NCBI GenBank assembly: GCA_014204635.1
Contig: JACHLS010000002.1
Span: 395,750 to 459,749, forward strand
DNA: 64,000 nt
Reading direction: 5' to 3'
Source: Sporosarcina luteola
GTDB taxonomy: Bacteria > Bacillota > Bacilli > Bacillales_A > Planococcaceae
The notes under the pieces were generated by a model. The model saw only the letters and a list, made by a program, of their open reading frames with translations, was not told the origin of the DNA and made no database searches. Positions 45,958-55,407 of the stretch are shown piece after piece (position 1 is the stretch's first letter; every line of letters starts with the position of its first letter). The position numbers were made by a program, and so were the translations under genes.

Positions 45958-47322
45958 GTGAGTACCGTGTTTTATGAGAACTGGAATTTAGGCGATCGTC
46001 CGGCTGTGGTGACACTAGAGCGAACGTATACATATGAAGAATTGAATACAGATATAGAAGTATTCGGCAAAAAGTTGCAATCAGGAGAAAAAGAGTTGGT
46101 TGTTCTTCTTTGCACACATACGTATGAATTACTAGTCGCTTATTTAGCGGCACTTCGAGCAGGACATGCGGTCATGTTAGTAAGTGGGGATTTAGATATA
46201 GATTTGTTAACGACCATTATGGAAAGGTATCAACCGAAGTGGATTATTGGATCTCGAAAGCTAGCCGGCTATGAACAAGTGGAAGTGTCTGTATGGAGGA
46301 AAAGCAGCTCGAAAACACTGATGATTCATCCCAAATTAGCAGTTTTATTAAGCACCTCTGGAACGACAGGCAGTCAGAAATTTGTTCGGTTATCTTATGA
46401 AAATCTTCAATCGAATGCCGTTTCGATTGTCAGTTACTTGCGGCTGGATGAACAACAACGTGGACTAGCGAATTTACCATTGTCGTATTCATATGGCCTG
46501 TCCATTGTTAATAGTCATTTGGAAGCAGGAGCAACGATTTTATTGACGGATGAAAGTGTGATGGCCAAGTCATTTTGGGTATTTTTGAACGAACAGCGGG
46601 CGACTTCGTTTGGTGGTGTACCTTTCACATACCAAATGCTGCAACGCATCGGGTTTTTGAAAATGAATTTGCCATATTTGCAGATGTTCACACAAGCAGG
46701 CGGTCGATTAGATGACCGATTAGTAAAGTTGTTTGGAGAATATGCGGAGGACCAAGGGAAACAGTTTTTTGTTATGTATGGTCAGACGGAAGCAGCGCCA
46801 CGAATGTCGTATATTCCTCCAAATCGTCTGCTGGAGAAGGAGAGTTCAATAGGAATAGCTATTCCGGGGGGGACCTTTTGTCTCGATCCTAATACAAGCG
46901 AACTGATTTACAAAGGGCCGAATGTCATGATGGGGTATGCGGAATCACTAGAGGATTTGGCAAAAGGCGATGAAATGAATGGTGTGTTGCCTACGGGTGA
47001 TTTGGCAACGGTGGACGACGATGGATTTTATTCTATCACGGGTCGTTTGAAAAGATTTGTGAAATTATTTGGTTTACGTGTCAATTTGGATGAAGTAGAG
47101 AGAAAACTGGAGCAGGAGCTTCAAAATGCCGTCGCATGTACAGGCAGTGATGACCGCATGATTGTGGTGGTGGAATCAGAGCCATCAGCAACGATTGCGA
47201 AAGCTTATTTGGAATCCGCCTATCAGCTACATAAATCCTCCTTTCGTATACTTGTCGAAGAAATTCCACGGCTGAGCAATGGAAAGATGGATTACCAGGC
47301 AATAAAGGATGGTTTAGTATGA
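45958..47322 (+). CDS. Adenylate-forming acyl ligase (ANL superfamily)
   Basis: A 454-residue ligase. STSGTTGSQK (about residues 130-139) is the ATP P-loop, YGQTEAAPRM the A5 motif, TGDLATVDDDG A7, and the C-terminal lysine is in LSNGKMDY. At 454 residues it is shorter than standalone acyl-CoA synthetases. It probably activates a short acyl acid for loading on the adjacent ACP. GTG 45958 follows TGGAGGAAAG. It overlaps the LuxE-like gene by 4 bp. Confidence 0.88.
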   Translation: MSTVFYENWNLGDRPAVVTLERTYTYEELNTDIEVFGKKLQSGEKELVVLLCTHTYELLVAYLAALRAGHAVMLVSGDLDIDLLTTIMERYQPKWIIGSRKLAGYEQVEVSVWRKSSSKTLMIHPKLAVLLSTSGTTGSQKFVRLSYENLQSNAVSIVSYLRLDEQQRGLANLPLSYSYGLSIVNSHLEAGATILLTDESVMAKSFWVFLNEQRATSFGGVPFTYQMLQRIGFLKMNLPYLQMFTQAGGRLDDRLVKLFGEYAEDQGKQFFVMYGQTEAAPRMSYIPPNRLLEKESSIGIAIPGGTFCLDPNTSELIYKGPNVMMGYAESLEDLAKGDEMNGVLPTGDLATVDDDGFYSITGRLKRFVKLFGLRVNLDEVERKLEQELQNAVACTGSDDRMIVVVESEPSATIAKAYLESAYQLHKSSFRILVEEIPRLSNGKMDYQAIKDGLV

Positions 47323-48389
47323 TGTATCCATATGATTTAGCGAAACAAGAAAAAGAGCAGTTTCTAATCCAACAACTGAATGATGTAACGCTCCACCATC
47401 TTGAATGTTGTTCGGATTATCATGCAATGATTGAAAAAAGCGGAGGGGTTATACAGACACAGTCGTTGAATGAATTACCGTTCCTTCCGGTCCAACTATT
47501 TAAAATGATGGATTTATTATCTGTACCACGTGAAGAAGTTGTGAAAGTACTGACTTCAAGTGGTACAACGGGGCAGCAAGTGTCGAAGATTTATTTAGAT
47601 CAAGAAACGGCAGCTAGTCAGACACGTGCACTTGTGGAAGTGATGAAACCAGTTTTAGGCCGGCAACGACTGCCGATGATTATTTTGGATACCAAGTCGG
47701 TATTGAAAGATCGAAATTCATTTAGCGCACGTGGGGCTGGAATCTTAGGATTTTCTAATTTTGGACGGAAACATTTTTATGCACTGAATGATGATATGAC
47801 GGTTGATTGGGATGGATTGCATCGGTATTTGAAAGAGCATCTTGGGACTACGATTATATTGTTCGGTTTTACTTTTATGGTATGGAAATATTTTTATCAA
47901 GAAGCTGTAAAAAATAATATTCAACTGAAAATAGGTGAAAGTGTTTTAATTCATGGTGGCGGGTGGAAGAAGCTTCAGGATGAGGCTGTAGATGCCGATA
48001 TATTTAAAAGAGAGTTAAAAAAACAGTTTGGAATTCAGCGTGTTCATAATTATTATGGAATGGTTGAGCAGGTCGGTTCCATCTTTGTGGAGTGTGAGCA
48101 GGGGCATCTACATACGCCGAATTATGCAGACGTACTGATTCGTGATGCGATTACGTTTGAACCACTAGCTAATGGAGAGCAAGGGTTGATTCAAGTGATG
48201 AGTGTTTTGCCAAAAAGTTATCCGGGACATAGTTTGTTGACTGAAGATCTAGGTACTATTCTAGGTGAGGATGATTGTCCTTGCGGCTGGATGGGGAAAT
48301 ATTTTTCTGTGGCTGGACGGATCCCAAAAGCTGAACTGCGTGGATGCAGTGATACGTTTGCGTATGACAGGAAAGGAGCGAATGGCTGA
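47319..48389 (+). CDS. LuxE-like acyl-protein synthetase
   Basis: A 356-residue ANL-type enzyme of the LuxE family (LTSSGTTGQQVSKIYLD near residue 80, IHGGGWKKL, VHNYYGMVEQVGSIFVEC). In luminous bacteria LuxE activates a fatty acid and passes it to LuxC. The luxC homologue follows directly with a 1-bp overlap. Inside a pseudaminic acid locus the acyl substrate is unlikely to be a luminescence fatty acid. Confidence 0.88.
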   Translation: MMYPYDLAKQEKEQFLIQQLNDVTLHHLECCSDYHAMIEKSGGVIQTQSLNELPFLPVQLFKMMDLLSVPREEVVKVLTSSGTTGQQVSKIYLDQETAASQTRALVEVMKPVLGRQRLPMIILDTKSVLKDRNSFSARGAGILGFSNFGRKHFYALNDDMTVDWDGLHRYLKEHLGTTIILFGFTFMVWKYFYQEAVKNNIQLKIGESVLIHGGGWKKLQDEAVDADIFKRELKKQFGIQRVHNYYGMVEQVGSIFVECEQGHLHTPNYADVLIRDAITFEPLANGEQGLIQVMSVLPKSYPGHSLLTEDLGTILGEDDCPCGWMGKYFSVAGRIPKAELRGCSDTFAYDRKGANG

Positions 48390-49591
48390 TGCGTTTATTT
48401 TGGCCAGAAACGGAGGATTGGCGCCAAGCTGTTGTTGATTTACAACAAAAAGAGACGCTCACTCCTTTTCATTCAGCAGTATTGTCATTTATTCAGTCTC
48501 TTTCGATGCGGCTTGTCCGTATGCGTGACTATCCAGAAGTTGTCGCGCTTGGCTACTGGCTGCGGAAAGCACATATTCATCAGATGAGAGAAGCATGGTT
48601 GGAGGAAACGAAAAATCGTTTTGTGAAATCCCGTGGTACGGTGTTCCATTTGGCACCGTCGAATGTTGATACAATTTTTATTTATTCTTGGATGCTGTCG
48701 CTGTTAGCGGGAAATCGGAATATCATTCGTGTTTCAGGGAAGGAAAAGTTGCAAACGAATGCGCTGCTTTCAGCAATCATTGATGTGTTACAAGATGCAG
48801 CACATACAATGATTGCTGAACGAACTATTATATTAACATATGATCATGATGAACAAGTGACGGCTTTTTTAAGTGGTGAATGCCATACGCGGGTTATATG
48901 GGGCGGAGATGATACGGTGAATGCCATTCGTCGTATTCCGCTTGCACCGCTTGCAAATGAACTCACATTTCCTGATAGGTTTTCGCTGGCTGTATTGAAT
49001 GCTGAGGCGGTAGTACACGCGTCACCCGAAGAAAAAGAGTTGCTGCTGCAACATTTTTATAATGATTCATTCTGGTTTGATCAAATGGCTTGTTCTTCAC
49101 CGAGGCTGGTTGTTTGGACGGGGCCGAATGAAATAATTGAGATGGCACAGACAGCGTTTTGGTCTTTGTTTGACCAAGTGATCCGAGCTAAAAAAGCAGA
49201 TCTTATGTCAGCAATCCAAGTGCAGAAGCTTGCAACGGGTTTAGCGTTAGCCACGGATGTGCAAGCGAACGCATTCAAGCATGGAACCACATTTTCCAGA
49301 ATAGCATTCGAACACATTCCAGCAGATATACGTGAACGACATTGTGGTGGAGGTTTGTTTTTTGAATGTAAGGCAAATGGCTTGCCGGAAGTAAGTACGA
49401 TGATGGTAGATAAAGACCAGACACTGAGTTACTTTGGCTTTTCAAAAGAAGAGTTGGTTGAATTTGTAGAAATGATACCGACACGAGGCATTGATCGAAT
49501 TGTGCCTGTGGGCCAGGCATTGGATTTTAATGGCGTTTGGGATGGGCAAAGTTTCTTGCAGTCTTTTACGAGGGAAGTTGTGATTTTGTGA
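48389..49591 (+). CDS. LuxC-like acyl-CoA/acyl-protein reductase
   Basis: A 400-residue aldehyde-dehydrogenase-fold reductase of the LuxC family. The putative catalytic cysteine is in FDQMACSSPR (about residue 234), and HLAPSNVDTIFIYSW near residue 90 is a typical segment. It reduces an activated acyl group to an aldehyde with NADPH. It is coupled to LuxE upstream and PseH downstream (1-bp overlap), so its expression is tied to pseudaminic acid synthesis. luxA and luxB are not present. Confidence 0.88.
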   Translation: MRLFWPETEDWRQAVVDLQQKETLTPFHSAVLSFIQSLSMRLVRMRDYPEVVALGYWLRKAHIHQMREAWLEETKNRFVKSRGTVFHLAPSNVDTIFIYSWMLSLLAGNRNIIRVSGKEKLQTNALLSAIIDVLQDAAHTMIAERTIILTYDHDEQVTAFLSGECHTRVIWGGDDTVNAIRRIPLAPLANELTFPDRFSLAVLNAEAVVHASPEEKELLLQHFYNDSFWFDQMACSSPRLVVWTGPNEIIEMAQTAFWSLFDQVIRAKKADLMSAIQVQKLATGLALATDVQANAFKHGTTFSRIAFEHIPADIRERHCGGGLFFECKANGLPEVSTMMVDKDQTLSYFGFSKEELVEFVEMIPTRGIDRIVPVGQALDFNGVWDGQSFLQSFTREVVIL

Positions 49592-50127
49592 TGGAATGGG
49601 TACAGATTCAAGAAGAACATTTACAGCTGATTTTAGATTGGCGGACAAGTGAAGTTGTGACACGCTATATGTATACGGATATTCCATATAGCCTGGACAA
49701 TCAGCGGAAATGGCTGGATGCGATCCGGCAGGACAAACATGGATACTATTGGGTAATTTCTTATCGGGAAGAGCTGATCGGGTTCATTTCCATTACGGCA
49801 ATCGATTGGAAAAGCAAACGGGGATTTTGGAATTTTTATATTGGAAATATGAACTATACGATGTTGGCTGGGTTTTTAGGCGCCTATATGTACAATTATG
49901 CATTTAATGAGCTTAGTCTAAAGAAACTAATGGGTGAAGTGATGGATATCAATGAAGGTGTCCGAAAACTGCATATAAAACAAGGTGCTCGTGAAGTCGG
50001 AAAAATGGAGCAACATATTTTGAAAAATGGGCAATGGCATGATGTGTTTCTATTTGAAATGACGAAAGAACGATGGGAAGAAGTAGGCCAGAAATACAAA
50101 AAATATGTGGCGGATGTGACTTTATGA
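49591..50127 (+). CDS. pseH: PseH, nucleotide-aminosugar N-acetyltransferase
   Basis: A 178-residue GNAT-fold acetyltransferase (LILDWRTSEVVTRYMYTD, IGFISITAID, FYIGNMN, FNELSLKKLMGEVMDINEGVRKLHIKQGA) typical of PseH. It N-acetylates C4 of the UDP-amino-altrosamine made by PseB and PseC. ATG 49591 shares its A with the luxC-like stop. Overlaps pseF by 4 bp. Confidence 0.9.
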   Translation: MEWVQIQEEHLQLILDWRTSEVVTRYMYTDIPYSLDNQRKWLDAIRQDKHGYYWVISYREELIGFISITAIDWKSKRGFWNFYIGNMNYTMLAGFLGAYMYNYAFNELSLKKLMGEVMDINEGVRKLHIKQGAREVGKMEQHILKNGQWHDVFLFEMTKERWEEVGQKYKKYVADVTL

Positions 50128-50846
50128 AAACAATTGTAATCATTCAAGCCCGTATGGGATCATCCCGCCTGCCAGGTAAAATATTGAAGCCTCTGGGCGA
50201 GGTAGATGTATTAACCTATGTGACGTCACGTTGCAAGGAGATTCAAGGTGTTTGTGAGGTCATTGTAGCAACGTCGCTACTGCAGCAGGATGATGCAGTG
50301 GAGCAATGGTGTGTGGACAATGGAATTACTTGTTTCCGTGGTTCTGAAGAGGATGTATTGGACCGTTATGTGCAGTGTGCGAAGCAATATGAGCCTGATT
50401 ATGTGATGCGTGTAACGTCGGACTGCCCGTTTGTCGATTATGAGATGGCGAATGCAATCTTGGCGTTAATGGAACGAGAGCGTGTTGATATTGTCGATGT
50501 AGTAGGAGGTTTGCCACGAGGGCTTACGGTGGAACTTATTTCGTACGAAGCTCTTCTTTTTATTGATAAAAACGGCCAGGAGAACAGACATCGCGAGCAC
50601 GTGACATATTATGCCTATGAGTATCGGGAACAGTTTAAGAGAGTTTCCTATGATGTACCGTCAAATCGGCTGCATCCTGAATTTCGAATCACACTTGATA
50701 CAGAAGAAGATTATGCTCTCTGCAAGGCAGTTGCCAGTCATTTCAATAATCCACTTGTATCGAGTGCAGACGTCATTCAATTTTTGATTGGGCATCCCGA
50801 TGTGGCGAAGTTGAATGCACATATTGAACAGAAGCCGGTGGTTTGA
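50124..50846 (+). CDS. pseF: PseF, CMP-pseudaminic acid synthetase (SpsF family)
   Basis: A 240-residue cytidylyltransferase (IIQARMGSSRLPGKILKPL at residues 5-23, VMRVTSDCPFVDYEMAN near 90) of the SpsF/PseF family. It activates pseudaminic acid with CTP, the last step before transfer by Maf. The start overlaps the pseH stop. One base separates it from pseG. Confidence 0.9.
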   Translation: MKTIVIIQARMGSSRLPGKILKPLGEVDVLTYVTSRCKEIQGVCEVIVATSLLQQDDAVEQWCVDNGITCFRGSEEDVLDRYVQCAKQYEPDYVMRVTSDCPFVDYEMANAILALMERERVDIVDVVGGLPRGLTVELISYEALLFIDKNGQENRHREHVTYYAYEYREQFKRVSYDVPSNRLHPEFRITLDTEEDYALCKAVASHFNNPLVSSADVIQFLIGHPDVAKLNAHIEQKPVV

Positions 50847-50847
50847 T

Positions 50848-51834
50848 ATGAAAGTATTGATTCGTACGGATGCTTCAGTTGAAATAGGCAGTGGACATGT
50901 CATGCGATGTTTGACGGTTGCAGAAGCACTGCGGGAACGAGGATGCCGTGTGGTATTCATGATGAAGGCGCTGCCGGGGGATTTGATAGAATATGTCCGC
51001 TCTATAGGTTTTGAAGTCATCTCCGATTTTCAGCCGGCTGATCTGTGCATCATTGATCATTACACGATTGATGAGCGATGGGAGCGATCGATTCGTCCAT
51101 TTGTGGACAAAATTGTAGTCATTGATGATTTAGCGAATCGACGACATGATTGCGATATGTTGTTGGATCAAAACATCGTGCCTGATTTTAAAATTCGTTA
51201 CAATGCGCTAGTGCCAGGGCATTGTGTGAAATTGTTGGGACCAGCGAATCTCATCATGCGAAATGAGTTTGTGAGTGCACGACAACAAATGAGTAAACGA
51301 CGAGCTCATGTCCAGCGATTGCTTCTATTTATGGGAGGTACCGACCCAACGAACGAAACGATGAAAGTATTGAGTGCCTTGCAAAAGACAACTACAAAGT
51401 TTGCATATGTCGATGTAATAGTTGGTAGTGGCAATCCGAAGCGAGTGGAGATTGAAAAGATTTGTAACAAGGAGAAATTTCATTTTCATTGCCAAATTGA
51501 TTATATGGCATCATTGATGGCGCAAGCAGATTTTGCAATCGGAGCTGGCGGGAGTGCGACGTGGGAGCGCTGTTATGTTGGATTACCATCTTCGAGTACA
51601 ATTGTCGCAGCGAATCAGGTTGTGTCTACTGAAACAGCTGCCTCTCTAGGAGCTGTTTGGAATATGGGGTGGCACGAGAAGGTAACGGTTGAAACATATC
51701 TCCAATTATTATCTGACTTGCCAAATCATCAGAAAGAATTGCGAGAGATGAGCGAAAATGGGATAAAGTTGACGGAAAGTCCAGATGGTCCGAATCCATG
51801 GATTGAAAAAATAATGGAGTTGATGGAAAAATGA
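50848..51834 (+). CDS. pseG: PseG, UDP-sugar hydrolase of pseudaminic acid pathway
   Basis: A 328-residue GT-B-fold hydrolase. RTDASVEIGSGHVMRCLTVAE (here residues 5-25, given as RTDASVEIGSGHVM and RCLTVAE) is the PseG N-terminal signature, with the catalytic His in GSGHV, and GGTDPTNETMKV and IGAGGSATWERCYVGLPS lie in domain 2. It removes UDP from the diacetamido sugar. ATG 50848 is supported by the family start. Overlaps pseI by 4 bp. Confidence 0.92.
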   Translation: MKVLIRTDASVEIGSGHVMRCLTVAEALRERGCRVVFMMKALPGDLIEYVRSIGFEVISDFQPADLCIIDHYTIDERWERSIRPFVDKIVVIDDLANRRHDCDMLLDQNIVPDFKIRYNALVPGHCVKLLGPANLIMRNEFVSARQQMSKRRAHVQRLLLFMGGTDPTNETMKVLSALQKTTTKFAYVDVIVGSGNPKRVEIEKICNKEKFHFHCQIDYMASLMAQADFAIGAGGSATWERCYVGLPSSSTIVAANQVVSTETAASLGAVWNMGWHEKVTVETYLQLLSDLPNHQKELREMSENGIKLTESPDGPNPWIEKIMELMEK

Positions 51835-52874
51835 AAATTGGGAATCGGAATATTGGGAAGAGCGAAAAGCCGTTTATTATCGCAGAGATGTCCGGAAATC
51901 ATAATCATTCCCTGGAGCGAGCATTGAAAATAGTCGATTTGGCTGCTGAAGCCGGCGCCGATGCAGTGAAGTTGCAAACGTACACGCCAGATACGATGAC
52001 ACTTGATATACATACAGGAGAATTTTTTATTGAAAGTGACACAAATCTATGGAAAGGGCAGTCGTTGTACAATTTGTATAAAGAGGCATATACACCATGG
52101 GAGTGGCATGAGACGATTTTTAATCGTTGTAAGAAGCATGGAATACTAGGTTTCAGTTCACCATTCGATGAAACGGCAGTTGATTTCCTAGAAGCACTAG
52201 ATGTGCCTGCCTATAAAATCGCATCATTCGAAAATGTGGATATTCCACTGATTAAAAAAGTAGCTGCGACAGGAAAACCGGTTATTATTTCGACCGGGAT
52301 GGCGTCAGTTGCAGAAATTGAAGAGGCTGTACAAGCAGTTCGTTCACAAGGCAATGATCAGCTGGTGTTATTAAAATGCACAAGTACGTATCCAGCAACA
52401 CCTGAAAACTCGAATATCGCGACAATTCCACATATGCGAGAATTGTTTGGAACGGAAGTAGGGTTATCGGATCATACGATGGGTGTTGGAACTGCGATAG
52501 CGGCCGTGACACTTGGTGCGACAGTCATTGAAAAGCATTTTACGACATCTCGGGCCGAAGGGGGCGTAGATGCTGCGTTTTCTATGGAACCTCATGAGCT
52601 AAAGCTGTTAGTTGAAGAGACAGAACGAGCTTGGAGTAGCTTGGGGACTGTAAAATATGGTCCAACAGATGCGGAAAAACCGTCATTGGACCATCGGCGT
52701 TCGCTTTATATTGGTGCGGATTTGAAAGCGGGAGATGTGTTGACGAAGGACAATATACGGGTTATTCGTCCAGGACACGGGCTTGCTCCGAAGCATTTGG
52801 AGCTAGTAATGGGGAAAACACTTAAAGAAGATGCAGCTAAAGGAACGCCACTGAGTTGGGATCAACTCCTATGA
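51831..52874 (+). CDS. pseI: PseI, pseudaminic acid synthase
   Basis: A 347-residue NeuB-family enzyme with both parts: TIM barrel (IIAEMSGNHNHSLERA, ADAVKLQTYTPDT, KIASFENVDIPLI, STGMASVAEIEEAV, GLSDHTMG) and a C-terminal SAF domain (RRSLYIGADLKAGDVL, IRVIRPGHGLAPKHL). The AEMSGNHN variant separates PseI from sialate synthases. It condenses phosphoenolpyruvate with the product of PseG. Confidence 0.93.
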   Translation: MKIGNRNIGKSEKPFIIAEMSGNHNHSLERALKIVDLAAEAGADAVKLQTYTPDTMTLDIHTGEFFIESDTNLWKGQSLYNLYKEAYTPWEWHETIFNRCKKHGILGFSSPFDETAVDFLEALDVPAYKIASFENVDIPLIKKVAATGKPVIISTGMASVAEIEEAVQAVRSQGNDQLVLLKCTSTYPATPENSNIATIPHMRELFGTEVGLSDHTMGVGTAIAAVTLGATVIEKHFTTSRAEGGVDAAFSMEPHELKLLVEETERAWSSLGTVKYGPTDAEKPSLDHRRSLYIGADLKAGDVLTKDNIRVIRPGHGLAPKHLELVMGKTLKEDAAKGTPLSWDQLL

Positions 52875-54031
52875 AAAAAAGAAGTACATTCCTGTCCTAT
52901 GGTAAACAATCCGTCGACGAGGATGATATTCAAGTTGTGGTAGAAACTTTACGGTCGCCCTATTTAACGCAGGGACCGAAAGTGGAAGAGTTCGAACAGG
53001 CAGTAGCGGAATATGTGGGTGCTAACTATGCGGTTGCTTTTACAAATGGAACGGCTGCCTTGCATGGTGCCTGTTTTGCTGCTGGTATCGGTTTCGAAGA
53101 TGAAGTGATTACTACACCCATTACGTTTGCAGCGACTTCGAACGCCGTCTTGTATTGTGGCGGGACCCCAGTTTTTGCGGACATTGATGCGGGGACATAT
53201 AATCTTGACCCCACCGAAGTGGAAAAGCGGATCACGGCTAAGACAAAAGCGATTATACCGGTTGATTTTACCGGACAGCCAGTCAATTTGGATGCAATGC
53301 TGAAAATCGCTGAAGAACATAACCTAATCGTGATTGAGGATGGGGCACATTCACTTGGAGCAACTTATAAAGGAAGGAAAGTTGGCTCGCAGGCGCATAT
53401 GACCATGTTTAGCTTTCACCCGGTAAAGCCAATTACGACCGGAGAAGGCGGAATCATCACAACTAATTGCGAAGTGTTCTATGAGAAATTGAAGCTGTTC
53501 AGAAGCCATGGAATAAGCAAGACACCTTACTCTGTAGAACAAGGTGACTGGTATTACGAAATGACCGAGCTTGGGTTTAACTACCGGATGACAGATCTAC
53601 AATCTGCTTTAGGGTTATCCCAAATGGATAAAATTGAAGGATTCCTTACAAGACGCCGTGAGATCGCCGCCTTGTATACCAAAAAGTTGGTAGGGTTTCC
53701 CGGTATTATCTTGCCTGAACAATTGGCAGGAACGGATTCTGGCTGGCATTTATATATGATTCAGTTGGATAGCGGGATAATAGGAAAATCACGTAAGCAG
53801 ATTTTCGAAGAAATGCGGGCATTGAATATTGGCGTTCATGTTCACTATATACCGGTGTATTGGCATCCTTATTATCAAGAGCTAGGGTACGAAAAGGGAT
53901 TATGTCCAAAGGCGGAAAATTGGTATGAACAAGCTTTGACGTTGCCAATCTATCCGGGGATGACGGATGAGGATGTATTGTATGTCGTTGATGCCATCAA
54001 GCAAGTGTGCGATAGAGATTCAATTGCATAG
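52871..54031 (+). CDS. pseC: PseC, UDP-4-keto-6-deoxy-sugar 4-aminotransferase
   Basis: A 386-residue DegT/DnrJ/EryC1 aminotransferase. FTNGTAALHGACFAAGI (about residue 58) is the PLP-phosphate site, EDGAHSLGA the cofactor Asp region, and FHPVKPITTGEGG holds the catalytic lysine (near residue 184). It aminates the PseB product. Start ATG 52871 overlaps the pseI stop. The order pseH-F-G-I-C with no gaps indicates one operon. Confidence 0.93.
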   Translation: MKKRSTFLSYGKQSVDEDDIQVVVETLRSPYLTQGPKVEEFEQAVAEYVGANYAVAFTNGTAALHGACFAAGIGFEDEVITTPITFAATSNAVLYCGGTPVFADIDAGTYNLDPTEVEKRITAKTKAIIPVDFTGQPVNLDAMLKIAEEHNLIVIEDGAHSLGATYKGRKVGSQAHMTMFSFHPVKPITTGEGGIITTNCEVFYEKLKLFRSHGISKTPYSVEQGDWYYEMTELGFNYRMTDLQSALGLSQMDKIEGFLTRRREIAALYTKKLVGFPGIILPEQLAGTDSGWHLYMIQLDSGIIGKSRKQIFEEMRALNIGVHVHYIPVYWHPYYQELGYEKGLCPKAENWYEQALTLPIYPGMTDEDVLYVVDAIKQVCDRDSIA

Positions 54032-54099
54032 ATTTGCAGTTAATAGTCCATGTTATCATGATTGTTTCATTGAATTGAAAGCGAAAGGAAATTAATCTA

Positions 54100-55407
54100 A
54101 TGAAGCCACTCAGTTTAGATACTAGTCTACTTCTTAATTATATACAACCTAGTGAAATGGATGGATATAGAAACCAAGTAGAAGTAATCCATCAGCATTT
54201 GAAAAGAAAAGAGGGAGTAGCTGCACGTTTTCTGGGTTGGCATGATTATCCTTTCAAAGATCATGTTGAAATGGTGCAATCGATTGAACAAATAGCGACA
54301 GAAATCCGCCTGCGGGCTGATATTTTAGTTGTCATTGGTGTAGGAGGCTCATTTCTCGGTGCGCGGGCTGTGCAAACTGCATTAACTCCTTATTTCGGTT
54401 TACATGAAAATGGCATTGAAGTGGTCTATTGTGGCCAAAATATGAGCGGCGCTTATTTGAGCCAGCTTCTTCGCTATTTAGAAGATAAAAGAGTCTATAT
54501 CAATGTCATCTCGAAATCGGGAAGTACAATGGAACCGGCTCTTGCCTTTCGTGTTCTTCGTAATTATATGCAAGAACGATATGGCTTTGAGTCGAAACAG
54601 AGGATCATTGTGACGACAGACGCTGCAAAAGGTATATTGAAAGAACTTGCGGATGAAGAAGGTTATCGCACATTTGTGATCAATGATGATATTGGCGGTC
54701 GGTATTCCGTTTTGACGCCTGTTGGACTTTTACCGATTGCGGTCGCGGGAAATGATATTGCGGCAATTCTAGCAGGTGCCAGGGCAGCAGCAGAAGATTT
54801 GCAAGATGGTAAACTAGAAAAAAATAACGCTTATCAATATGCGGTTATCCGCCAACTTCTTCATCAAAAAGGTTATGAAATTGAAATGCTCGCTTCCTTT
54901 GAGCCGGGCTTATCTTATTTTCATGAATGGTGGAAACAACTCTTTGGAGAAAGTGAGGGAAAGGAGCAAAAAGGTATTTTTCCTGCTGCTGTTTCCTTTT
55001 CAACAGATCTCCATTCGGTCGGTCAATATATACAAGATGGACAACGAATTCTATTTGAAACTCTGGTCCATTTTAATAAAATTACGGATGATTTAACGAT
55101 TCCATTTGATCCGTCAGATTGTGATGGGTTGAATTTTTTAATTGATAAAACGTTTAATAACATCAACTGTATTTCAAAAGATGGGACGGCTTTAGCGCAT
55201 ACTGAAGGCGGAGTACCTGTTATCAAAATCGAATTGGAAAAGCTGGATGAATTTCATATCGGTTACTTGATCTATTTTTTTATGACAGCCTGTGCGATGA
55301 GTGCCTATCTATTCGGCGTCAATCCATTCGATCAACCAGGAGTGGAAGCATATAAAAATAAAATGTTGTCCCTTTTGAATAAGCAGAAAGTGGAGGAAAG
55401 CTATTGA
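54100..55407 (+). CDS. pgi: Glucose-6-phosphate isomerase
   Basis: A 435-residue Pgi-family protein: VIGVGGSFLGARAVQTAL near residue 80, ISKSGSTMEPALAF near 145, GGRYSVLTPVGLLPIA near 205. It converts fructose-6-phosphate and glucose-6-phosphate. As the second-last gene of the locus it can supply the PGM next door and hence GalU. It may be an extra copy of the housekeeping enzyme; that cannot be judged from this window. Confidence 0.9.
   Translation: MKPLSLDTSLLLNYIQPSEMDGYRNQVEVIHQHLKRKEGVAARFLGWHDYPFKDHVEMVQSIEQIATEIRLRADILVVIGVGGSFLGARAVQTALTPYFGLHENGIEVVYCGQNMSGAYLSQLLRYLEDKRVYINVISKSGSTMEPALAFRVLRNYMQERYGFESKQRIIVTTDAAKGILKELADEEGYRTFVINDDIGGRYSVLTPVGLLPIAVAGNDIAAILAGARAAAEDLQDGKLEKNNAYQYAVIRQLLHQKGYEIEMLASFEPGLSYFHEWWKQLFGESEGKEQKGIFPAAVSFSTDLHSVGQYIQDGQRILFETLVHFNKITDDLTIPFDPSDCDGLNFLIDKTFNNINCISKDGTALAHTEGGVPVIKIELEKLDEFHIGYLIYFFMTACAMSAYLFGVNPFDQPGVEAYKNKMLSLLNKQKVEESY

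Noticed and set aside
44934..49591. A bioluminescence (lux) operon
   Set aside because: luxC- and luxE-like genes are present but luxA, luxB and luxD are absent, and the genes are coupled to pse genes.
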